Assembly (NCBI GenBank): GCA_007136165.1
Contig: SLHK01000031.1
Coordinates: 1-7,766 of the forward strand
Source: Syntrophomonadaceae bacterium
GTDB taxonomy: Bacteria; Bacillota; Dethiobacteria; PWVN01
Direction: 5' to 3'
DNA length: 7,766 nt
Positions 1-4,943 of the stretch are shown piece after piece (the first letter of the stretch is position 1; the number at the start of each line of letters is the position of its first letter). Below the pieces are notes generated by a model. That model did no database searches, had not been told where the DNA came from, and was given only the letters and a program-made list of their open reading frames with translations. A program made the position numbers and the translations under genes.

Positions 1-929
1 ACTTTTTCCTGGACGATTTTCTCCCGGACAATTTCCTTGAGCAAATCCTCAAAAGCCGCCTTGACATCCCCCTCGTTCTCGGGGAATTCCTCTTGAAGGC
101 CCTCGCGAACCTCCTTTTTGATATCGTCGATTCTCTCTTCCCGGCCCTGTTTGTCGCTGATCAAAAGGGCTTCCCGGATCTGCTCCCGGGCCAGGGACTG
201 AACCCTTTCCATCACTTCCTCTGCCGGTGCGAAGACGGGGATCTCCTTTTTGGGGACCCCTACTTCCTCCCGCATCTGCTCCTGCAGGACCACCATCTCC
301 TTGATGGCTTCATGCCCCTTTAGGATGGCCTCCAGCACCTCTTCCTGGGAGACTTCCGAGGCTCCCGCTTCCACCATCATAACGGCCTCTTTGGTCCCCG
401 CCACGATCAGGTGCAGGTCGCTTTTTTCCGACTGCTCGGCACCGGGGTTGATGACAAATTCCCCGTCCACCAGGCCCACCACCACGGCGGCTATAGGGCC
501 CATGAAGGGAATGGGGGAAATAGTCAGGGCCGCAGAAGCTCCGGTGATGGCCATGATTTCCGTGGGGCAGTCCTGATCCACCGAGAGGATTGTAGCCACT
601 ATATGTACTGAATTCCTAAACCCCTTGGGGAAAAGGGGCCGTAAGGGCCTGTCCGTCAACCGGGCAGCCAGGGTGGCCTTCTCCGTAGGCCTGCCTTCCC
701 GTTTAATGAAGCCCCCGGGGATGCGGCCCACCGCGTACAGCCGTTCTTCGTAATCCACCGTCAGGGGGAAGAAGTCTATCCCCTCCCGGGGCTCCGACGA
801 GGCCGTGGCCGTAGCCAGCACCACGCTGTCACCGTAACGAACCAGGACGGACCCACCCGCCTGTTGGGCCAGTTCCCCCGTTTCGAAGCTCAGGGGCTTA
901 CCGGCCAGATTCATACTGAATTGTGCCAT
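1..929 (-). CDS. pnp: Polyribonucleotide nucleotidyltransferase (PNPase), N-terminal part, runs off the window
   Basis: PNPase degrades RNA 3' to 5' by phosphorolysis, releasing nucleoside diphosphates, and works in cytoplasmic mRNA turnover. Only the first 309 codons are present; the frame is open at base 1. The protein begins MAQFSMNLAGKPLSFETG. The first RNase PH-like domain covers about residues 10-145, with the family blocks FFPLTVDYEER (53-63), GGFIKREGRPTEKA (72-85) and LTDRPLRPLFPKGF (91-104). The second half of that domain runs to about 210, and the start of the charged all-helical linker domain follows (about 235-309). The second RNase PH core with the catalytic site, and the KH and S1 domains, would lie outside the window. 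The ATG at 929 has a strong Shine-Dalgarno AAGGGAGGT (936-944) 6 nt upstream. The gene follows rpsO, as in most bacteria, but a terminator lies between them and no separate promoter is visible in the 48-nt gap. Confidence 0.97.
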   Translation of the reverse strand, partial: MAQFSMNLAGKPLSFETGELAQQAGGSVLVRYGDSVVLATATASSEPREGIDFFPLTVDYEERLYAVGRIPGGFIKREGRPTEKATLAARLTDRPLRPLFPKGFRNSVHIVATILSVDQDCPTEIMAITGASAALTISPIPFMGPIAAVVVGLVDGEFVINPGAEQSEKSDLHLIVAGTKEAVMMVEAGASEVSQEEVLEAILKGHEAIKEMVVLQEQMREEVGVPKKEIPVFAPAEEVMERVQSLAREQIREALLISDKQGREERIDDIKKEVREGLQEEFPENEGDVKAAFEDLLKEIVREKIVQEK

Positions 930-946
930 TGATTTACCTCCCTTTT

Positions 947-970
947 AAAAAAGCGGGGGTAACCCCCGCT
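947..970 (-). terminator. Rho-independent terminator between rpsO and pnp
   Basis: On the minus strand an 8-bp G+C-rich stem (AGCGGGGG pairing with CCCCCGCT, 952-970) closes a TTA loop and runs straight into six Ts (952-947). It begins 8 nt after the rpsO stop codon. This is a textbook intrinsic terminator. Its T-run almost touches the pnp Shine-Dalgarno (936-944), so pnp expression from upstream promoters must depend on read-through. The same hairpin would also protect the rpsO 3' end. E. coli also has a terminator between rpsO and pnp. Confidence 0.85.
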
Positions 971-977
971 GATCATG

Positions 978-1247
978 CTATCGCCTTAAACCAAGTTTCT
1001 TCAAGATAACCTGGTAGCGTTCCACATCGCTCTTCTTAAGATAATTCAAAAGGCCTCTTCTCTGGCCCACCATTTTGAGAAGGCCCCTGCGGGAATGATA
1101 ATCCTTTTTATGGGTCTTCAAATGCTCTGTCAGGTGGGTTATGCGCTCGGTCAAAAGGGCAATCTGGACTTCCGGTGAACCCGTATCCTTGTCGTGAATC
1201 TGAAACTTCTCTATCAGGTTGGTTTTTTTGTCATTGGTCAGGCTCAA
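978..1247 (-). CDS. rpsO: 30S ribosomal protein S15 (TTG start)
   Basis: S15 is a primary 16S rRNA-binding protein. It binds the three-way junction of helices 20-22 in the central domain and nucleates platform assembly. The product is 89 residues, the usual family length. Family blocks are clear: DTGSPEVQIALLTERI (21-36), LTEHLKTHKKDYHSRRGLL (residues 39-57), MVGQRRGLLNYLKK (59-72), and the terminal KKLGLRR. The start is TTG at 1247, giving MSLTNDKK, which aligns with the usual N-terminus. It has a near-perfect Shine-Dalgarno AAGGAGGTG (1255-1263) 7 nt upstream, and no nearby ATG fits better. The gene has its own predicted promoter and an 85-nt leader, is followed at once by a terminator, and so can be expressed as a monocistronic unit. 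S15 represses its own mRNA in several bacteria; the leader here is annotated separately. Confidence 0.97.
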   Translation of the reverse strand: MSLTNDKKTNLIEKFQIHDKDTGSPEVQIALLTERITHLTEHLKTHKKDYHSRRGLLKMVGQRRGLLNYLKKSDVERYQVILKKLGLRR

Positions 1248-1332
1248 ACGAAATCACCTCCTTAAAATTTATATCCCCAATCAGCCAAGAAAAACGTCGG
1301 AGAAGCGATTAACCTAGCTGATGGTTGCGTGC
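1248..1332 (-). promoter_or_regulatory. rpsO leader: candidate S15 autoregulatory pseudoknot covering the ribosome-binding site
   Basis: Seen in sequence: minus-strand ATCAGC (1322-1317) is complementary to GCTGAT (1285-1280), extendable by two C-G pairs past a one-base bulge. In the loop between them, AATCGCTTCTCC (1310-1299) can pair with GGAGGTGATT (1261-1252), which contains the core of the Shine-Dalgarno. That gives ten pairs (two G-U) with a two-base bulge. The two helices interleave as an H-type pseudoknot with loops of 6, 13 and 18 nt. A competing small hairpin, AACC to GGTT (1326-1311), would use the 5' arm of the first helix. Known: S15 represses its own translation through mRNA leader structures, including a pseudoknot in E. 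coli. Inferred: this leader does the same. No match to a known S15-leader family was tested, and short complementarity can arise by chance. Confidence 0.42.
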
Positions 1333-1338
1333 GTTCAT

Positions 1339-1367
1339 ATTTTACCATAAGGAAAAAGCAATGTAAA
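1339..1367 (-). promoter_or_regulatory. Predicted sigma-A promoter for rpsO
   Basis: Minus-strand TTTACA (1367-1362) and TAAAAT (1344-1339) are separated by exactly 17 bases. Each box differs from the TTGACA/TATAAT consensus at one position. The -35 box begins 4 nt past the ribF stop codon, in the only roomy intergenic gap of the cluster, and transcription would start near 1332. This gives rpsO, and pnp by read-through, expression independent of the long upstream operon. Confidence 0.72.
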
Positions 1368-1370
1368 CAA

Positions 1371-2324
1371 TTACTCAATTGTCCCGCTTTCGCCGTATTT
1401 ATCCTTAATCAATTCTTTGCCCTCCATGATGTCCCGGACAATTTGCTCCTTAAGTTCCTCCGTATTCTTAAAGGCCCTTTCATTTCTCATTCTGTACAAA
1501 AAAGAAACAATTAATTCCTCACCGTAGATATTTCCTGAAAAGTTCAGCAGGTGGACCTCCACCGACAGGTGCCGGCCCGCCACCGTGGGCTTAAAACCCA
1601 CGTTGGCCAGGGCATAGTAGCTCTTTTGCCTCCGGCGGACGGAGCTTAAATACACGCCCTTTTGGGGGAGCATGATATGGGGGTCCACCTGGAGGTTGGC
1701 CGTAGGGAACCCCAGGGTTCTCCCCAGCCGGCTGCCGGGAATCACTACCCCGGGGATATGGTAGGGGTAGCCCAGGTATAATTCTGCCTCCTCCATGCGC
1801 CCCTGGGCTATTCTGCTGCGGATAAGGGAGCTGCTGACGATTTCGCCCTGGATGGAAACTGCTTCCCGGACGGTGACGGTAAAGCCTTCCCGGCGCCCCA
1901 GCTCCTGCAGGTGGCGGGTTTTTCCCTCCCCCCGCCGGCCAAAAGTATAATTGAAGCCCGCCACCACCCCCGCCACCCGGTACTTCCGCACCAGGTATTC
2001 CCTGACGAAACTTTCGGGGGACAGGGAGGCAAAAGCCTCGTCGAAATCCTCAATGAAGACGCATTCTATGCCCAAAGCCTTGAAGATGGCCCGTTTGTCG
2101 CCGATGGTGCTCAAGAGAAAGGGCCCCGGTACTTTTTTAAAAAACTGCATGGGATGGGGGTTTAAAAGGAGAACGGAACTCATGGCTCCCCTGGCGGCGG
2201 CCTGCCGGGCTGTCTCTTCAATGATAACCCGGTGACCCCGATGGATCCCGTCAAAATTCCCCAGGGCCATTACCGTGCCCTCCACGCATTGGTCGGTTTG
2301 ATAGTCTGACTTTACCGGCTGCAT
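1371..2324 (-). CDS. ribF: Bifunctional riboflavin kinase / FAD synthetase
   Basis: RibF phosphorylates riboflavin to FMN and then adenylylates FMN to FAD in the cytoplasm. From the chosen start the protein is 317 residues, close to the family's roughly 310. The N-terminal nucleotidyltransferase domain (about 15-180) shows GNFDGIHRGH (22-31), the ATP-binding HxGH-type motif, then NPHP (55-58), GFNYTFG (123-129) and SSSLIRSR (164-171). The C-terminal riboflavin kinase domain (about 182-305) shows GRTLGFPTAN (201-210), with the Mg/ATP-binding PTAN segment, NVGFKPTV (241-248) and VEVHLLNF with the likely catalytic Glu at 256. An upstream in-frame ATG at 2330 abuts the Shine-Dalgarno AGGGGG (2332-2337), so the ATG at 2324, 7 nt from it, is preferred. 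The gene begins 11 nt after truB, which suggests translational coupling. No FMN riboswitch is present in this gap. Confidence 0.95.
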   Translation of the reverse strand: MQPVKSDYQTDQCVEGTVMALGNFDGIHRGHRVIIEETARQAAARGAMSSVLLLNPHPMQFFKKVPGPFLLSTIGDKRAIFKALGIECVFIEDFDEAFASLSPESFVREYLVRKYRVAGVVAGFNYTFGRRGEGKTRHLQELGRREGFTVTVREAVSIQGEIVSSSLIRSRIAQGRMEEAELYLGYPYHIPGVVIPGSRLGRTLGFPTANLQVDPHIMLPQKGVYLSSVRRRQKSYYALANVGFKPTVAGRHLSVEVHLLNFSGNIYGEELIVSFLYRMRNERAFKNTEELKEQIVRDIMEGKELIKDKYGESGTIE

Positions 2325-2331
2325 GTACATT

Positions 2332-2337
2332 CCCCCT
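2332..2337 (-). promoter_or_regulatory. ribF Shine-Dalgarno that decides the start
   Basis: AGGGGG overlaps the truB TAG stop codon. It leaves only 1 nt before the ATG at 2330 but 7 nt before the ATG at 2324, which favours the shorter RibF by two residues. The overlap with the stop codon fits re-initiation by ribosomes finishing truB. Confidence 0.6.
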
Positions 2338-3226
2338 AAAGCAGGACCTTGTCGGGTTTAACCTTAAGCTGTCCCTCTTCTTTGACCACCCTGCCCAGGG
2401 CGATAAAGCGCTCCTGGCAGTATATCCTTACCGGGCCCTCCCGGTAAGCCCCCCCGGTTTCCGTTAATATGACGGGGTTTCCATGGGAAATTCTTTTCCC
2501 TTCCCCTGCCGTCAAGGGCAGGGCGGGCAGTTCCTGCAGCGGGTAATCCAGGGGATAAAGTTTCTCTTCAAGGTTTTTTCCCCCGCCCCTCTCCAGGTCT
2601 TCCAGGGTGCAGGTGCCCTCCAGGGTGAAGGGGCCGCTGCCCCGGCGCACCAGAAAGGACATGTGGCCCACGGTGCCCAGGGAACGGGCCAGGTCTTCGC
2701 AGAGAACCCGGATGTAAGTGCCTTTGGAGCAGGTGACATCAAAGAGCAGGGTTTGGCTTTCCTTTTTGATGTCCACCAGTTCAAGTTCATGAATGGTGAT
2801 TTCCCGGGCAGGGCGTTCCACATCCAGGCCGCGGCGGGCCAGCTTGTAAAGGCGGATCCCCTGGTGATGGAGGGCCGAGTGCATGGGAGGTTTCTGTTTT
2901 ACGGGGCCCGTAAAGCTTTTAAAGACTGCCTGCACTTTCTCGGAGTCCAGGGGCGGCACCGGGCCGGACCCGGCAGGGTCCCCCTCTGCGTCCCCCGTGG
3001 TGGTGGCCTGCCCCAGCTTCAGTTCGCTCCTGTAAACCTTGGTGCTGTCAGTGATAAAAGAAGCCAGCCTGGTACCCTTACCCAGGGCCAGGACCAGCAC
3101 GCCGGCGGCGGCGGGGTCCAGGGTACCGGTGTGCCCCGTTTTCGCCCGGGACAGTTTCCGCACGAAGGCCACCACGTCATGGGACGACATTCCCGGGGGC
3201 TTCAAAATATTTAAAAATCCGTCCAT
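2336..3226 (-). CDS. truB: tRNA pseudouridine-55 synthase
   Basis: TruB converts U55 in the T-loop of tRNAs to pseudouridine and has an additional tRNA-folding chaperone role in E. coli. The protein is 296 residues from the chosen ATG, a normal length. The N-terminus reads MDGFLNILKPPGMSSHDVV. The catalytic motif GHTGTLDP (31-38) carries the nucleophile Asp37. Tyr65 (KVYRSEL) is the conserved stacking tyrosine. PPMHSALHHQG..LYKLARRG (114-133) is the substrate-binding block, and CSKGTYIRVLCEDL (166-179) carries the conserved active-site Arg173. The C-terminal part (about 228-292) is consistent with a PUA-like RNA-binding domain. A GTG at 3238 would add four residues (MYFF) but lies inside the only Shine-Dalgarno-like sequence, so the ATG at 3226 is preferred; it also matches the family N-terminus. 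The gene follows the DHH phosphoesterase by 46 nt and precedes ribF by 11 nt. Confidence 0.96.
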   Translation of the reverse strand: MDGFLNILKPPGMSSHDVVAFVRKLSRAKTGHTGTLDPAAAGVLVLALGKGTRLASFITDSTKVYRSELKLGQATTTGDAEGDPAGSGPVPPLDSEKVQAVFKSFTGPVKQKPPMHSALHHQGIRLYKLARRGLDVERPAREITIHELELVDIKKESQTLLFDVTCSKGTYIRVLCEDLARSLGTVGHMSFLVRRGSGPFTLEGTCTLEDLERGGGKNLEEKLYPLDYPLQELPALPLTAGEGKRISHGNPVILTETGGAYREGPVRIYCQERFIALGRVVKEEGQLKVKPDKVLL

Positions 3227-3235
3227 AAAAAAATA

Positions 3236-3242
3236 CACCCCT
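3236..3242 (-). promoter_or_regulatory. truB Shine-Dalgarno that decides the start
   Basis: AGGGGTG lies 9 nt upstream of the ATG at 3226 and contains the competing GTG (3238-3236) itself. A ribosome placed by this site would initiate at the ATG. The site is only a moderate match to the anti-Shine-Dalgarno. Confidence 0.55.
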
Positions 3243-3266
3243 GTTAAGGTTGGCTTCAGGCCGGTT

Positions 3267-3280
3267 GGGCTTTTAAGCCC
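3267..3280 (-). repeat. Short inverted repeat over the stop codon of the DHH phosphoesterase gene
   Basis: Minus-strand GGGCTTAAAAGCCC is a perfect inverted repeat, about 5 bp closing a 4-nt loop, and includes the TAA stop codon. No T-run follows, so it does not look like an intrinsic terminator, and the operon probably continues into truB. It may be a small stabilising or pausing hairpin, or chance. Confidence 0.35.
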
Positions 3281-4271
3281 GGTCTTTATCGTAAACCGCC
3301 CTGGCTACCCTCACCAGCACCTTTGCCCTTGCCTCTTTCAGGGAACCCTTGATGGTACACCCGGCGGCTTTTTTGTGCCCCCCGCCTCCCAGGGAGCCGG
3401 CGATTTTGCTCACATCAACTCTTTTGGAGCGAAAACCCACTTTTATTTCCCCCGACTCTTTAACCCTGAAGAGAAGCCCAACTTCCACGCCTTTGACGTT
3501 CACCGCATAATTTACCAGCCCGTCCAGGTGCTCTTCCCCGGCCCTGCAGGCGGCCAGGACGGCGTCGGTAACGGTCATGGAAGCGATTTTGTTTTCCGCT
3601 GTAAAAACCATGCTCTGCAGGCCCGCCCTGAGGAGGCAGAGGCCTGAAGGAGACATCTCGTCGAATAATTTCAGGCTCAGTTTCCTTAAGCTGAAGCCTG
3701 TCCCCAACAAATCCGCCATGATGCGGAAGGTTTCCTCCGTGGTGCTGTCATACTTAAAACTGCCCGTGTCGGTGCTGATGCTGGTATAAAGGGCTTCCGC
3801 CATTTTCGTGGAAATTTCTACCTGCAGGAGGCGGGCCAGGCGATAGATGATCTCCCCCGTGGCAGCGGCCCGGGTGTCCACCAGGCTTATGCGGCCGTAG
3901 CCGGTGTTGGACACGTGGTGGTCTATGTTGACCAGGTAAGAGCCGTCGCCGGCCAACCCCTGAAGCTGCCCCAGGCGGGCCGGGTCGCTGGAGTCCAGGG
4001 CCAGGACAACCCGGTTCCCGGCGGCAGCGGCGTCCCGGGTCACGGGCAACCCCGTCAGGAGAAAGCGGTAGCGCTCCGGTGCCTCATCGTGCAGGTAGAT
4101 GAGATGCTCCTTCTCAAGCCGGCTCAGAAGGAGGGACATGGCCGCCAGGGAGCCGATGCTGTCCCCGTCGGGGTTGATATGGGAGACCAGAAGAAAGGAG
4201 TCTTCCCTCCTGAGGACCTCCGCCACCCCGTTGTATTCGTCTTCCGGATGAGAATTTTTTGCCCTTTTCAT
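3273..4271 (-). CDS. nrnA: DHH/DHHA1 phosphoesterase, NrnA-like (nanoRNase / pAp phosphatase)
   Basis: NrnA-type enzymes are Mn-dependent cytoplasmic hydrolases that clear 2-5-nt nanoRNAs left by RNA decay; many also dephosphorylate 3'-phosphoadenosine 5'-phosphate. The protein is 332 residues. The DHH domain shows HINPDGDSIGS (31-41) with metal ligands His31, Asp35 and Asp37, then LDSSDP (92-97) with Asp93, NIDHHVSN (115-122) with the DHH triad at 117-119, and STDTGSFKYDST (166-177) with Asp168. The DHHA1 domain ends in GGGGHKKAAG (295-304), the substrate-binding glycine motif. All expected catalytic residues are present. The ATG at 4271 overlaps the rbfA stop codon in an ATGA arrangement (4 nt), with AGGA (4281-4284) 9 nt upstream, so the two genes look translationally coupled. 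Substrate preference (nanoRNA, pAp or cyclic-dinucleotide products) cannot be told from sequence alone; the family assignment is firm. Confidence 0.93.
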   Translation of the reverse strand: MKRAKNSHPEDEYNGVAEVLRREDSFLLVSHINPDGDSIGSLAAMSLLLSRLEKEHLIYLHDEAPERYRFLLTGLPVTRDAAAAGNRVVLALDSSDPARLGQLQGLAGDGSYLVNIDHHVSNTGYGRISLVDTRAAATGEIIYRLARLLQVEISTKMAEALYTSISTDTGSFKYDSTTEETFRIMADLLGTGFSLRKLSLKLFDEMSPSGLCLLRAGLQSMVFTAENKIASMTVTDAVLAACRAGEEHLDGLVNYAVNVKGVEVGLLFRVKESGEIKVGFRSKRVDVSKIAGSLGGGGHKKAAGCTIKGSLKEARAKVLVRVARAVYDKDRA

Positions 4272-4630
4272 TCTTCTTTATCCTGAGTGTCCAGGCCTTT
4301 CAATATTTTATTGATATGGTCTCCGTAGGCCATGGAAGTATCCTGCTGGAAAATTAGCTCCGGGATATGCCGGATGCGAATGTGTTTGCCCAATTCGGAG
4401 CGCATAAAGCCGGAACTCTTCTTCATAATATCCATGACTTTCCCTGCATCCACATCTTTCCCGTAGATGCTGACAAAAACTTTGGCGTAGCTTAAATCTC
4501 CCGAAACTTCCACCCCGGTGATGCTTATAACTCCCGTTTTGATGCGGGGGTCTTTTATATCCTTACTGATGATATCGCTTAATTCCCGTTTTATTTCCTC
4601 ACCTATTTTGTGTATCCTCTGCTTGGACAC
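4268..4630 (-). CDS. rbfA: 30S ribosome-binding factor A (GTG start)
   Basis: RbfA binds free 30S subunits near 16S helix 1 and the 3' end, helps late 30S maturation and is needed for cold adaptation in E. coli. The product is 120 residues, the usual size, with one KH-like fold. It shows the N-terminal helix RIHKIGEEIKRELSDIISKDIKDPRI (5-30), the central strand block YAKVFVSIYG (48-57), the helix around SSGFMRSELGKHIRIRHIPELIF (72-94), and the C-terminal YGDHINKIL. The start is GTG at 4630, giving MSKQRIHKIG, with GGAGG (4641-4645) 10 nt upstream. The tail DTQDKEE overlaps the next gene by 4 nt. The gene lies 25 nt after ylxP. Its position between infB and truB matches bacterial clusters generally. 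Confidence 0.96.
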   Translation of the reverse strand: MSKQRIHKIGEEIKRELSDIISKDIKDPRIKTGVISITGVEVSGDLSYAKVFVSIYGKDVDAGKVMDIMKKSSGFMRSELGKHIRIRHIPELIFQQDTSMAYGDHINKILKGLDTQDKEE

Positions 4631-4655
4631 GACTACCAGGCCTCCGTTTGCGATG

Positions 4656-4937
4656 TCAGATGATTTCCAGAGAATAATCCGTCAGCAATATGTCCCCTTC
4701 CCTCTCGATATCCCCCAGCACCCTGGTCAGTTGGGCGTGAGCCAGGTTCGAGCCGTTGGCCACACAGGCGGCGGCCAGCAGGCACCGCTGCCACTTGTCC
4801 TGGTAACCCACCTCCGCCACGGAGATGTTGTGCCTGGCCCGCAGCTTGGTTACCAGGCTGCGGGTAACCTTCCGCTTCTCCTTCAGGGACTGGGGGGCCG
4901 GGAGGTGCAGCTCCACTTTTAACAGGCCTATATGCAT
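4656..4937 (-). CDS. ylxP: DUF503 family protein YlxP
   Basis: YlxP/DUF503 is a small protein found almost always beside infB and rbfA in Gram-positive bacteria. Its biochemical role is not firmly established; a link to ribosome assembly or RNA binding is inferred from position. The protein is 93 residues, the full family length. It begins MHIGLLKVELHLP, a first beta strand, followed by the conserved SLKEKRKVTRSLVTKLRARHNISVAEVG block (17-44) and a second strand-helix unit ending DYSLEII. The pattern fits a ferredoxin-like alpha/beta fold. The ATG at 4937 lies 6 nt after the infB stop codon. A weak GGTGGA (4948-4953) sits 10 nt upstream inside the infB 3' end, so translation probably depends on ribosomes leaving infB. 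Confidence 0.92.
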   Translation of the reverse strand: MHIGLLKVELHLPAPQSLKEKRKVTRSLVTKLRARHNISVAEVGYQDKWQRCLLAAACVANGSNLAHAQLTRVLGDIEREGDILLTDYSLEII

Positions 4938-4943
4938 GGCTAT

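Noticed and set aside
93..611. Overlapping short plus-strand frames opposite pnp
   Set aside because: They are antisense to a clearly conserved PNPase frame that runs through the window edge without a stop, and they have no motifs.
1248..1370. Kink-turn target for YlxQ in the rpsO leader
   Set aside because: I looked for a stem with a three-base bulge followed by tandem G-A pairs and could not build one without forcing it.
2325..2335. Possible FMN riboswitch for ribF
   Set aside because: The truB-ribF gap is far too short, and no FMN-aptamer-like sequence is visible; ribF appears to be expressed with the operon.
2483..3214. A 243-codon open frame on the plus strand opposite truB
   Set aside because: It lies wholly antisense to a convincing truB and has a low-complexity composition rich in Gly, Gln, Phe and His with no recognisable motif. 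Such long antisense frames are expected in G+C-rich genes with biased third positions.
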